From: Hofstenia miamia | Lineage: Eukaryota > Xenacoelomorpha > Acoela > Hofsteniidae | Length of the DNA: 64,000 bases | Assembly: GCA_900660155.1 (NCBI GenBank) | Contig: CABFPE010001072.1 | Coordinates: 20,491-84,490 of the forward strand | Reading direction: 5' to 3' | Shown: one piece after another, positions 10,213 to 21,999 of the stretch | Layout of the letters: each line of letters starts with the position of its first letter | How positions within the stretch are numbered: position 1 is the stretch's first letter | The notes under the pieces: generated by a model | Told to the model about the DNA's origin: nothing | Database searches by the model: none | What the model saw: the letters and a program-made list of their open reading frames with translations, nothing else | Program-made: the position numbers and the translations under genes

Positions 10213-11691
10213 TTACCCTTTTAGATTTGTCAAAATTTCACATTTCTCCCTATTCATGTGTAACCCCACATTATATAAAGTTTTCAATGTTCTGTCCAAT
10301 TTATCCAAATGTTCGTCAATCATATCACTTGCTATTAGGATATCATCTATATACGTACTTATCCCCTTTTCAACTTTTTTATTATTTTGCTTTAGCACTT
10401 TCATTACATATCTCTGAAAGGTGGCTGGGGCGTTACACAATCCAAAAGCCATGTACATCAATTCAAATAAGCAATACAGCATTATAAATGCTGTCTTTTC
10501 AATGTCCCTGGGCTCCATTGGCACCTGCCAGTAAGCCTTACATAAATCTATACAGGTATAGTATTTATTCTTACTGGCCTCATATATTATATCCTCTATT
10601 CTTGGAAATGGATATGCGTCTTTCTTCATGTTATCATTTAATTTACAAAAATCTATACACAATCTATATGTATGTCCTTGCTTAACAAAGACAGTTGACG
10701 CAGCATATGGACTTTCACTAGGTCTTATTATCTTATTATCTATCAATTCATTCAAAATTGTGTTGTAGTTTTCTTTCAAATTTTCCGGGACTCTTCTACA
10801 TGGCAGTCTTATTAGTTCCTCCATAGTTGTTATAATCTTGTGTGTCTCTTCTACTGCTTTTCCCATGCTTATTTCCCCAAAATTGAATATTTTAGTGTGC
10901 TTCTGTAGTATTTTTATCAATTCTGCTCTCTCTTTGTTACTTAGGTGCTGATAGTCTTTCTCATTGATTTCTGGTATTGGATATTGTTTGTCCTCCTCCA
11001 CTAAGTTGATCATCTTATTTACTGTCATCTTTTCAGCTTTGACTCTCTTCTCCTTAAGTTTTAAGGTATCCTTTTTTATATTAACCATGTGGTTCATTGC
11101 ATTCACTATGGGTTTAGTACCAGTGCCTCCCTTCAGTATACACAAACTTGAGGGAATTGACAACTTTTTTGTATTAATCCCTTCCTGATAATAAATCATG
11201 ACTTCTGCAGTTATTTGATCCTCTGTTTGTATTTGACACATTTTCCAATTGTTTGGTAAAATCCATATGTCCTCACTTAATTGAAATATTATTACTTCTG
11301 TGTCTTCTTCTTCTTCACAAGTTGTAATTACTTCCTCCTGCACTGATATTGTCTTATTTGTGTAGTCAATAATGCACTTGTTATCTGTTAAGAAATCATT
11401 ACCTAATATAACTTCATAAGGTAGTGAATTTTTCTCTGTATTGATAACTGTGAACATCTGTGAGTATGTCATATTAGCTATTTGTATCAGTATTTCTATT
11501 AGTTTTCCTCTTACATCAATATAATCTCCTGATGCATTTATTAATCTGCTCTTTTCACTTTGTAAATTTCTCCTTTCAACTCCTATCTTTGCTGCACATT
11601 CATCAGTGATTATTGATATTACTGCTCCTGTATCTATGGTTGCTTTGACCATTACACTATTTATTACAACTGTGATTGTATTTGTTTTCAT
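10213..11691 (-). pseudogene. E1 protease and reverse transcriptase region
   Basis: A 492-codon open stretch. The aspartic protease motif is ATIDTGAVISIITDE near the N-terminus, with the flap-side VILGNDFL. Reverse transcriptase blocks: LCIDFCKLND, YPFPRIEDI, YMAFGLCNAPATFQRY and the catalytic TYIDDILIAS. Family and order are those of Ty3/Gypsy pol. It belongs to a broken element, and upstream and downstream parts are interrupted. Confidence 0.92.
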
Positions 11692-11739
11692 TAGGTCTGT
11701 TATGATTAGAATGGATGCACAGTTTACTGGAGGTGGCGC

Positions 11740-13364
11740 TCCTTCTAGTTTAAAGTATCATTTTCTGTTTCTTCGATTTGTTCAGGCTCCTCTTCATCAT
11801 CTAATAAATCTTCGTCATCAAATTACGCTTCTTCCTCCTCAATAAAATTAATTTGTTGTTTGCAATATTTCTTTGTATGACCCTTTTGTGCCAGTCATAA
11901 AACTGCACTTATGTTACGGTTAGGAGTTTTTCAATTCTTGCTCAATTGTTCAGAAGGAGAGGAACTGTGATGTGGAGATTTTCTTTGGGCAGTAGCCCAC
12001 AGAAGAGAAGAAGAGGAAACGTCACACGGCTTCGTCACCTAAACAGTGATAATTAGTACTCAATTAATCTAACTAGTTAACAACAGAGGAAAAGTTTGGT
12101 GGTTCAATAACTTAGTAACTCCTCACCCGCAATTTACTGAGTGATAGTTATTAACAATAATACACGGTGCAAATAAGCCAGGTGGAGGCTGTTACAATAT
12201 GGGAAAACAAATCATATTTTGAATATGTGCTCTCTCTGGAACTTAACTTTAACAGTCTTTCCACTTGCAACATGTAATTTCATAAATCTTCTTTCTTATT
12301 CATTTTCATACTGTTTAGTAGCATACAATATTGACTTTTAAAACTCTCATCATCATAATACCATTGATATTCTCCTATTAGTTTCTTATAGTCTGTTTTA
12401 GTTTCTAAATCCAACACTAAGTAATGCTGATATGCTGCACCCCCCAAATATAAAGGGAATCTTGCTGCCACTTGCTTTTGTATTACTTTTCTTTCCTTCA
12501 TGCTCATCTCAAACATTTGGATCCATTCTTTAAATGTTGGTGAGTAGCTATCTACTCTTCCTGTGAATTTTGGGAGTATTACTTTACATGCTGGCATATC
12601 ATTGTCTTCTTCTTCTGACAATATTGTTTCTTCATATATAGGTTTCATCTCTCCTGATTTTTTACAGTTTTCTTGCACTTGCTTAGTTATATTTATCACC
12701 AATTTCTCTACAAATTCGTATTTTGTCTCACAGTTTTTATACATTTCACTCTGTGTTTCTTTTACTGGATTAGTTCCATTAGTTTTTCTGGTTCTTGAAT
12801 TATTGTATTTTCTATCACCTTAACATTTCCTTTTTCTTCACCTTGATTTTCTTCATTATTTAATGATATCAATCAAATTTCATCCTTCAGATTATCAAGT
12901 TGTTTTGAGATATTCTCTTCCCTCAGGCTAACATTTTCTTCATGCATCTGAGTTATCAGTTGTTGTAACTTCTCACTCTGTGCTTTAATCTCTTTGTTTG
13001 CTTCCACTAACTTTTCAATTTGTTTTTGAAATACATTTCTTTGTTCCATTAGCCTTATACTGGTATCTTGTGTAATCTCTTCAATGCATTTGTCTTTCTC
13101 AATATTTGCCATCTCTATTTCAAACATCCTTTGAGTTAAATTTTCTATTTGTATCATCAACTCTCTTCTTTCATTATTGTTATTTGCTATTATTTTTGTA
13201 AGTTCAACTATCAAAAACTGCATTTTCTTGCACTGGTTGCAGCACTATTTCTGTAGGGGACGTCTCACTTTCAGGGGACATATTCACATTCTCTGGGGTT
13301 CTTTGATTTTGGGGTTTTTTTGTGTTTTGGGTTTCATTCTTTGTTTTTTACGTGAATTCACCAT
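11740..13364 (-). pseudogene. E1 gag region, broken
   Basis: The likely start codon lies at 13362-13364. A coiled coil rich in K, E, Q and N occupies 12873-13223. The capsid-like part (12280-12744) has ILPKFTGRVDSYS, FKEWIQMFEM and FPLYLGGAAYQHYL, shared with gag of E2 and E3a. A CCHC box (CQTCGKKGHTKKYC) is visible in copy 2 near 37905-37955. A 285-bp LTR-like insert separates the capsid and nucleocapsid parts. Confidence 0.8.
11912..12196 (+). mobile_element. Short LTR-like insert inside E1 gag
   Basis: Noncoding sequence starting TGTTACGG and ending CTGTTACA. Its middle (about 11961-12050) is the reverse complement of the core of the E3 LTRs, including GATGTGGAGAT and TTTGGGCAG, so it looks like a solo LTR of a related family in the opposite orientation. 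No matching target-site duplication was found (ACTTA left, ATATG right). Confidence 0.5.
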
Positions 13365-13571
13365 CTTTATTATAAACTAGAAGTAATTGTTTCATGACGC
13401 CCTTCTAAGATTTTTCTGTGCTTAAAGGTTATACTCACTTGTCTTATCTTTATAGTTCAATAAGAAACGCCTCATTTTAGATTGATCTTCTTTCTTCTGA
13501 ATTAACTATTTTTCACACCAATCATATTTTCACTATAGCACTTTTTCTCTTTCACCCAAGCTCTTTGGGTG
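13365..13571 (-). other. E1 leader between primer site and gag
   Basis: About 207 bases without a coding frame, the usual untranslated leader of an LTR element, which normally carries packaging signals. No specific signal recognised. Copy 2 equivalent: 39394-39600. Confidence 0.6.
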
Positions 13572-13587
13572 CCTGTCATGGTCACCA
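13572..13587 (-). promoter_or_regulatory. E1 primer binding site, tRNA-Arg-like
   Basis: On the minus strand TGGTGACCATGACAGG directly follows the 5' LTR. It matches the Arg-type site TGGCGACCGTGACAGG used by mdg1/412-type Gypsy elements with two differences. Copy 2: 39601-39616. Confidence 0.7.
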
Positions 13588-13775
13588 TGTAGAATTTTGC
13601 CAATCCAAATTTCCGCCTTTATTTTTAGTAACTTATTACTTTCCATAGTGGATATGACAATTAATCTTGACAAGCTCCTAATTCTCCCCTTTCATTTGAG
13701 TGTTAGTCTGATTAACTTATATTAATAAACATTAGCTTCTCTAATTGCTTATCTAACAAAGACTCATTTAGATAG
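13588..13775 (-). repeat. E1 5' LTR, first 188 bases
   Basis: Matches the start of the 3' LTR at 4101. Only this piece lies left of E2, and the remainder was not found to the right of E2 in copy 2. Copy 2: 39617-39804. Confidence 0.85.
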
Positions 13776-14702
13776 TGTAGAATCGTGGGCTGGTAGGGTA
13801 ACTTAACTAGAAACTTAATTGACTCTGCAGAAGGTTTGATTAGCATTTACAGAACAGCCCTGATTCCAGGAAACAGAATAACATAGAACTTTTAACTTAT
13901 AGATGTAACATTGGTAATTCATCCAAGTAACAAAACTACTTTATAAAATCCAAGATGACCAATTCCTATGGCTTCCAGCTGAAGTGGAGCATCCAAAAAG
14001 TAAAGTGCTTAACCTATTGACTGGTGCTACCCTATTTGTCTCACTTGCTTAATTTCTATCTCACTTCAGAAAATACAAACTCTCATTTTCATTGTTATCT
14101 CTCAGCTCACTATTAAATAATCTGTAATTGCCAGATATTCGTGCTAGCCAACAGCATGGTATCATCACAGTGTTAGGTTTTATAAGTGCATGTACTTGTT
14201 GAACTACGAAAGAGAGATTTATTATTTCCTTATACATAACTGTATACGTAACTTAATGAGTCCACAATTCGGACTGGGTAATCAACAGACCCCCAGAAGC
14301 AACTTGTCGCCCCGTGCTAGTGAAAGCACTCCCGAATTGTCGCTGATCTTAAGCAATAAGTTTCATAAATATAATAAATAACTAGAAAATACAATGGTAA
14401 AGACGGCAGTTGAGAGTAGATAAAATCTATTAAGCTATTGCTACATTGGTCTCAGGTTTTATACAAATGTTTAACTATTATCTGCCTTTGTTTACAATAA
14501 TCAGATGTCAACACAGTTTAACATGATCAAATTCTTTTCCCTCGCAAAATTAAATTTGAGCAACAATAAGCACCATTGAGGGGACATAAAACTAGCAATA
14601 TTAACCTAAGATCGAAAATAGCTACTGATGTAGTAGTGACGTAATAATACAAAGTAAAGGATTTAAAGAATAAAATCAACAAAATCCCCAAGCAACTCTA
14701 CA
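13776..14702 (-). repeat. E2 3' LTR (927 bp), copy 1
   Basis: Starts TGTAGAATCG, ends CTCTACA, adjoining a C-run that is the complement of the polypurine tract. Compared with the 5' LTR it keeps about ten CpG sites that are TpG or CpA there and has an extra 19 bases. Confidence 0.9.
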
Positions 14703-14714
14703 CGCCCCCCTTGC
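14703..14714 (-). promoter_or_regulatory. E2 polypurine tract
   Basis: Minus strand reads GCAAGGGGGGCG, abutting the 3' LTR. Copy 2: 40734-40746, with one extra base in the run. Confidence 0.75.
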
Positions 14715-14719
14715 TCAAA

Positions 14720-17700
14720 TTAATTTTTGGATAACAGTTGAAGGGCTGGCCCAGAAACGATATTTTGTGTGGCCACGATCCTCTTTGTAGCGAGTTCTCC
14801 ATTCCATGTCTGGACTTCTGCATAGTGTGCTTCTTGGGTTATCTGCATAAGTACCTCTCTTTGTGTTACCACCTCGTCCTTCAGCTGTAAAAATTTGATG
14901 GTAGGCATTCGATTGCTAACAGGACAATTTCTCCTCAGATTGTTCAACCGCCTAGTAAATGTATAGTAGAACTGCTCTTAAAGCCAAAGGCCCTTTAGTG
15001 TGACCATTAATGTCATCATCACATCAGTGCCAGATGTATGAGCATCATACGCGCTAATCTTGGTATCAGGGTAAAAATGTAAGAAGGCTTGTCGCAGGGA
15101 ACCCATGGTAGTCGCATGATCAACAAATAGCGAGCAATATTCTTGAACTTGACTTAGCATCATCTCATCCAGATCAGATATGTTGGCTCAAATCATTGTA
15201 ATGATCTCAATCCTCTTTGTAACATCATAGTACAAAGTCACGGTTTCAATATTGTTTATCCACATTAAGTCTCCCGCAGCTTGGAAGAGGATAAGGACAT
15301 GAGGCTGCAGTGTGGCGAGTTTTTCCTGGATCACTTGTAGTTGTGTATGAATTGGTAGTCCCCACATAAAAATATCAGTTATAGTTAATTTGCCATCAAT
15401 GAATACATGCTCAGAATTGCCTCCTGTGATGAGTTTCTCTCTTACAAGAGTGTACTCGCCTGTTTTGCTAGCTTTAATCACTTCTGATTTACTGTTGACA
15501 AAATTTATCCAATCTGATAATTGGCCAGCAACCTTCTTTTTGGGCTTTTGTACTTTCCATTTTGGCTGGATTAATGGGGTTTTGATTGTAGACAGTGGAA
15601 TGCATAAAAGATTCAAGGTTTTGATCTTTTTTTCCATCTCATTGAACTAGGCATGGGATGCTAAAGTGGCAGTCCCTATTGTGACTGGATAATTTATTCA
15701 GGCATCCTTGATAGTATCCCAGAATTTTCATCAGTTTTGTGGAGATTCGTAAATGGGAAGTAGTGCATTCTACGTCCAGAGCAACATTTCGCCCCAGGGA
15801 TTGTAAAATGACTAACTCCTCCTTGGTGAACATCTCCATAAGACACCACTTCATCAATGAGAGGACCTCTTTATCTCAGCTGTCAGCCAGGACTCTCTGC
15901 TGCACATTAAGATCATTGAGAAACTCGCTCAGATCATGTTCAACCATTAAAATGCATTCATCCTCTGTTACAGACCATTGGGGCATAGGTTTAGGAGAGA
16001 TTGCCTTGCTTCCGAATTTTTCTAAATTTACTTTTTCTATCAAGTCCCAGATATGAGGAGACATTTGTACTGCCAAAGATGCTAGTAGCTCCTCCTCTCG
16101 AAAAAATTGCTCTGGTGTCCACATCACCTGGTCAAAAATAGTGATGGGAATAATCTTGCCTTCTTTATTTACATGCCTAGCTGACTCTATAAATTGACCA
16201 TACCCTCATTCGGGATACTTCATTTGCTGCAGGTTGAATAGAACTTCGTTTTTCCCATAAATGTCGAACTGGGTGACCTGATCAAGAAATTGTTGTGTAG
16301 ATCCAGGCAATTGTTCTACAAATCTTCTCGTGCTCATGGGAGCATTATCTGAATAGAATATGGCGAACTTTGTCTCAGTGGTGGTGCCCCACATGTACTT
16401 CTTTACTGTGTTGGAAAAAATATTGATGTCCAATGGACAAATCCCCAGTCAATTGCTAGTCAACATAATCAACATCTTGCCAGTAACACTGCTCACCCCC
16501 ACTAGTCAGGCATAATATTTTTCAAACTTATCCATGGCGTGCTTCATTTTTCCAGGGGAAGAAGGGGGACTACACTTATACAGCAGCCAGTTCTTCACTT
16601 TCCATGTCAACAGGCAAACGGCTAGTTTGTGAATCGTTATTTTAGTGAGTGACGTCCTCTTCTCATGTGACATGGGTATCTGTAACTGAGGGTCCTTGGT
16701 AAGGTATATTGCAAGTATCCAAATCACTCCTCTGGCATATAGGTTGGGTAGATTTTTCTCTGCGAAGAGGCATTCCTTAAAATTTTTCTTGTCCTGGGTG
16801 TTATAGGAGACTTTGATGTCTTGAAGAGTTCGTTCTACAGACGAGTGATAAGTCTGTGATGGACTGGAGATATCTAAATGGGGCCAATCGGACTCGGGGT
16901 TAAAATCTGCTTTTAGATCAGACCAGATAGTTTGAATCTCGCTTAGTAGCTGGCCACTTTGAGCAAAGGCGAAACTAACTCGCATATCAGTTATGGTAAC
17001 TAACGAAGGTGTGTTGGGATCTGTAACTTCCAGGGTCTGCGACTGGAGCAGGACATCTATAATCAATTTCTGGTCAACAGCTAGGCGGTGGGATGGCATG
17101 CTTTGACACAAAAGTAAATCTGTATAGATGAGCCTAGTGATGGGAAGGTGGCTCATGGAATGTGAAGAAATGGGAGCATAATCATCTTTGGATAGTATTA
17201 AAAAATTCTCCATCTGAAAATATAGGTTCTCTATCGAGTCAGGTATGGTATTTGCCGATGCAGTAAGCAATCTCGATTTGTTCCATTATGTCCTCTGTTT
17301 GTATCTCAGTTATCCTTAAGAAGTAAATAAAGAGGAGGTTTTGGAAATCTACGTTTACGCACTCGAAGCTATCAATGGTTTTGCCACTATTCAAAAACTG
17401 GCATAAGTTGTATATATTAAAGTCGTCATCAAAAAAGGTGTGAACTGTGCTGCGCCAATACAGACGACTCAAACTTTCCATCATCCTGGAGTCGTACCCA
17501 ATGATTGTATTGATCTTGGGGAGACGGGATGCATCTATGACAAAAGGAATAACATCAATAGAGCAGGTCATGTTGCGTCCATTGTATGTACAGCGTAACT
17601 GATCTTTAGTCTCATCTGATATATTATCACAGATAATGGCTATGGCTTTTCTAGTGGCAATATAATACAGATGTAGGGTCTCATTGCCAACTTTCGATAT

Positions 17701-17971
17701 TTTTCTTCTTCTCTCTTCTGTCTTCTGAGATCTTACAGTAGAAGTGGCGGTGGAAGAGGTCGAAGGGGCTATCAAGTTGCTCTTATGGGGGGGTATTTAC
17801 AAGTTGTAAAGCACTAAAAGGTACTCTCGAATTATCATAAGTTTTTAAAGGGGTTGCCAGCTCCTCTCTCACACGTGGGGAAACGTGTCTCTCCACGTAG
17901 GGGTGAGATGTGGAGGGCATTGTGGGAAAGGCTGTCCTGCTCTCTGAGTCATGGAGCAACGTGTCGCCCAA
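14720..17971 (-). pseudogene. E2 ORF3 region, broken
   Basis: About 3.2 kb of coding remnants. The start region has SESRTAFPTM and NSRVPFSAL, then KVGNETLHLYYIATRKA and RSTVHTFFDDDF (17239-17775), then WPHLDISSPS and FKECLFAEKN (16506-17270), then KKYMWGTTTET (near 16400). Each block has a counterpart in E3a. Distal motifs: VALDVECTT (about 15760-15785), VLILFQAAGDLMW (about 15260-15295) with YYDVTKR after it, and AHTSGTDV (about 15022-15043). This order matches Exo I (D-x-E), Exo II (D) and Exo III (H-x4-D) of DEDDh exonucleases. No transmembrane or signal segment is visible, so an envelope role is unlikely. Activity is unproven. Confidence 0.65.
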
Positions 17972-18084
17972 ACAGAATCAGACTCTCCTCAGCACCATAC
18001 TGACGTCCTCATTTTCTTGCGCGCGCCTCAGCAAGCAGAGATATGTGTCTCTCACGCCTAGGTGAGGCATCTTGTTCAAGTCTG

Positions 18085-20364
18085 CTACCTTCCATCCTTC
18101 TTCTCACTCAGTGGTGGACAGGTGGAGCTGGTGACTCTCGTTTTTGATTTACTGGTTTCATTCCTAAATGGAGTTATAAGATTTAAATCCCAAATGTTGG
18201 GATCATAAGCAGAAGTAGTTCTCACCCTTCGTTGGGGGAGCGTACATGGTTCTAAGGTATCAGAATTAATATTCTCACAATTGTACTTGGTGTTGGAAAA
18301 ATCATCTTCTGAAAAACTAGTTAAATTATCATACCTTTCATATACATCAACACTGTTATCTACTAGAGTAAATTCGTTATTATCATCTATTATCACATGC
18401 TCAATATCTTTTATGGCCCATTTGAGCCTTTGAAAATGTACTGTTTTACCATTGTTTAAGGTATATGTGTTATGATCAAGCACTTTTTCTATCATAAAGG
18501 GGCCTTGCCAATCATTTGCGAGTTTCTGTACTTGATTACTATTGGTGATAATGCAGGGCAAATAAGCAAAAACTTTATTGCCTCGCTTGTCAGGCTCACC
18601 ATATAACTTTTTATTGAAGGTTTTCTTTTTCCTGATACTAGACTGATTTGTGTTATCACAAATTGTCAAGTGAATTTGTTGCATATCAGTAATAAGTCTA
18701 TGAACATAGCTCTCCACATTGTTGTCAGCGTATTTCAGAAACATCATCACCAAGGAAGTAGCTGCCTCTCTACCAAACATGGCTTTGAAGGGGCTAACAC
18801 CAGTTGTTGTATGAACTGACGTGTTATGAAAATACTCGACACATTCTACAATTTGCCTCCATTGTTTCCCAGCGGCTCGGGATAACACTACCCTAATAAA
18901 TTTAATGAGGGTTCGATTTAACCATTCTACCAATCCATTTGCTTGATGATGGTAAGCTGTTGTCAGCTCGTGAATGATTTCCAATTTGTTCATCAAAGCG
19001 TGTAACAGGTTACTTTCAAATTGAGGAACTCTATCAGAAACTAATTTACGCATGGGTCCATACTTTAAGATCCATTCTTTAAGGATTTTTTCAGCCACCT
19101 TTTCTGCAGTTGTACTGCTTAAAGGAACTATGGGGGCAAACTTGGTGAAGTGATCTACCATCACGAGCAGATACTGAAAACCCTCGTCGTCTTTTGATAA
19201 TTGCTCTAAATCAACGTGTACTAACTCGTTAGGGCTCTCTGCAGACCATGATTCCATTTCAGCTCGTTGTTGAGGAAAGTGGTGGATATTATTGAGTAAA
19301 CATTTTTCACATTTATCTATTACATCTGTCACAGTAGTTCGTATTCCGGTGGTTACATATCTTGAATTAAAAGTTTTTTCAGTCTGGAGGATGCCGAGGT
19401 GACCTTGCTCATGAACTCTATGTACCAGATCCCTTTTGAAATATTCAGGGATTGCCAGTCGATTATTGTGTTTACTCTTCACATACAATAGACCATTCTC
19501 ATTTACATGCCAGTTGTAATGGTGGAAATAGCGATTCACTTCCGGAGATGTGGGGAAGTACGGGTCTCTCATTCTTTTCATTATCTGGTCCAATATCCAA
19601 TCATGGTGTTGGTAACGAACTATTTCCTCTTCTGAAATTTCCTCTCTCATGAGGATGGTAAGAATAGGTTTTCCGTTTCTGTCAGCATTTATCTCGGGTA
19701 TCAACTGATACTCAGTATGGGGGATAAATGAGAAAGGAATCTTTTCCCCATTTGGTTTTTTGAGATCATGTTCGTAGCTCGGCAGCGCTGTCCAATAGTC
19801 GGCGTTCAAGTGGAGTTGGCCCGGACAATGTTTAATCATGAATGAAAAATCATTTAAGTATTCAATCCATTGGGCAACGATATTGGATTTGTCGCCACTA
19901 AATTTCTTTAACCAAGCAAGAGCACTATTGTCAGTTCTCACAGTGAACTTATGGCCAAGTATGAAATAGCGGAATTTCTTCAAGGATTCGACTAATGCAA
20001 GCATCTCACACTTAGTTGCGCCATAATTCTTCTCTGAAGCTCTGAGTTTTCTACTGAAGTACAGAACAGGACTTTCGACTCCGTTGATGTCCTGACTCAG
20101 GATCCCACTAATAGCAACAGCACTGGCATCACAATCAATTATAAAATCTTTAGCATAATCAGGAGTGTTCAAAGATGGTATCTTTTTGAGTTCTATTTTT
20201 ATGCCATCGAGAGCCTCTTGCTCCTGCCACGTCCATTTGAAGTCGACAGACTTTTTTAATAAATTCGAAATCATTTTCGTTTTGTCGGCAAGGTCCGGGA
20301 TGAACATCCCATAATAATTAAGGAAGCCCATTAATTGCTGAACGTCCCGGCGGGTCCGTGGCAT
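18085..20364 (-). pseudogene. E2 RNase H and integrase region (759-codon open stretch)
   Basis: RT thumb and connection (GFLNYYGMFIPDL), RNase H (FIIDCDASAVAI, SEKNYGATKCEMLALVES, VRTDNSALAWLKKF), HHCC zinc region (HEQGHLGILQTEKTF, then CEKC), integrase core with acidic residues in HVDLEQL, VSDRVPQFES and ANGLVEWLNRTL, and the GPF/Y-like WQGPFMIEKVLDHNTYTL. The C-terminal tail ends in a Thr/Ser/Lys-rich stretch. Long and well kept, but part of a broken element. Confidence 0.93.
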
Positions 20365-20379
20365 TTCGATCTTATCTAA

Positions 20380-21981
20380 GAAATCTTTAGCGTTGTTTTT
20401 TATCGAGATTTTTCCGGGTTCAACTACTCGGCCAAGAAAAATTACTTTCTTCTGAACTAATGCGCACTTCGTTCCGTTAACTTTTAATCCTGCTTTCTGC
20501 AGTAGATCTAAGGTTCGACCGAGCTTATCTAAATGTTCTTCAAAAGTGTTACTTGCAACTAAGATGTCGTCTATATAAGACGATATGCCAGGCTCGAGAA
20601 GGTTGGCACCATCTTTGAGGACTTTAGTGACATATCACTGGAAGGTAGCTGGCGCATTGCATAGGCCAAAGGCCATATACTTCCACTCGTATAACCCATA
20701 AGGGGTAATGAAGGCGGTCTTTGAGATGTCAGAAGGGCGCATAGGTACCTGCCAGTAAGCTTTGCATAGGTCTAGGCATGAAAAAAATTTGTATTTACTG
20801 GCGTCATAAAGGAGATCTTCAATCCTTGGCAGGGGGTACGCGTCCTTAATTGTTATATCATTTAGCTTACGAAAATCAATGCACAGCTGATACTTCTCAC
20901 CTTGGTGAATGAACACAGTGGGAGCAGTGTAAGGGCTGTTACTTCCTTGTATTATTCCACTTTCGATCAAATCACTCAAGATCTTCTCATATTCAGGTTT
21001 CAAGTTTTCTGGTACATGGCGTACTGGTAACCTAATCAGTTGATTGTGTTTCAATTCAATTGCATGCTCCTCACCTAATGCTTGACTGACACTAATTGTA
21101 CTGTAGTTAAATACATTGTGTTTACTGTAAAGTAGAGAGACTAGTGACTTTCTCTCTCTTTGATTGAGGTGGGGATGAGAATTCTTACTGACTATCAGTA
21201 CTTTCACTGGACTTACAGGATCTTCTAAATCATGAACAGTGGTACATATTGGTAAACACATGACCGGGATGTTTTCAACTCTGACTGACAATCCTACTAA
21301 CTGTAATTGGGAAACTCCAATCTTGTCAGGAAAAGCTGCTCCATTTAGAACAGTAACATATGTTTTCCCTTTTGTCACTCTGCATAAATCTGGTGAGGAA
21401 GAGATTCTGCATATGTATTTGCCTCTCTGCCCTGAGATCATGATGTCCCCATCAATACTAGCATCAGAAGATACAGCAACTTGAGTCCAATGCTTGGGTT
21501 CAAGAGATATGGGTTTGTCCAGGTTAAAGATAACTTCCTTCTCAGGGATCATAGCCAATTGTGTTGCTTCTTGGTCTTTAATCAAAATTGTATTATTTTT
21601 GAAGTCAACAACACAAGAGTTTTGCTCCAGAAAATCATTTCCTAAGATGAGATCATACAGGAGGCGATGATTTGACGTGTCTATTACCAAAAGATCTACT
21701 TCAAATGGCTCTGAATGAATTTTTATTGAGGCATCCTTTAATTTCCCTTTCAGAGAAAGAGGGTTTCCAGAAGCATCAATAAGCTTCACACTGGAAGGAT
21801 CCAACGAATCTCGATTTATGCATAACTCTTTACAGCACTCATCACTAATTATGGAGGCTGTGGCTCCAGTATCTACAGTGGCATTAAAAAAATTTCCATT
21901 CATCTCAACAGGTATTAAATTCTTTCTTATTAACTGGGTGATTACTAAGACATGGGGCGCATGTTTGATGGGAGGCAGCAC
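20380..21981 (-). pseudogene. E2 protease and reverse transcriptase region
   Basis: Protease TVDTGATASIISDECC and LILGNDFLEQN; reverse transcriptase LCIDFRKLNDITIKDAYPLP, DLCKAYWQVPM, YMAFGLCNAPATFQ and, further along, the YIDD catalytic box. The spacer between protease and RT is long (about 150 residues) and is the part that differs most between copies 1 and 2. Confidence 0.92.
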
Positions 21982-21999
21982 TCCAATTAATTTAAATCC

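Larger units (their letters stand above)
4101..13775 (-). mobile_element. E1: Ty3/Gypsy LTR retrotransposon, broken
   Basis: Minus-strand element with a complete 3' LTR (4101-5433), polypurine tract, ORF3, integrase, RNase H, reverse transcriptase, protease, gag, primer site (13572-13587), and only the first 188 bases of its 5' LTR before E2 intervenes at 13776. Domain order PR-RT-RH-IN is that of Ty3/Gypsy. The element is a fossil with roughly 15 to 20 breaks and a foreign LTR-like insert in gag. The LTR pieces that can be compared differ by about 5%, suggesting an old insertion. Identity to its copy at 30152-39804 is nearly complete. Confidence 0.9.

Noticed and set aside
14190-14381. Plus-strand 63-codon frame, repeated in every E2 LTR copy.
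   Set aside because: Short, antisense, within the LTR, and not supported by any motif.
14720-17971. ORF3 as an envelope gene.
   Set aside because: No signal peptide, no C-terminal membrane anchor, no cleavage site; conserved blocks are soluble and motif order suggests a nuclease instead.
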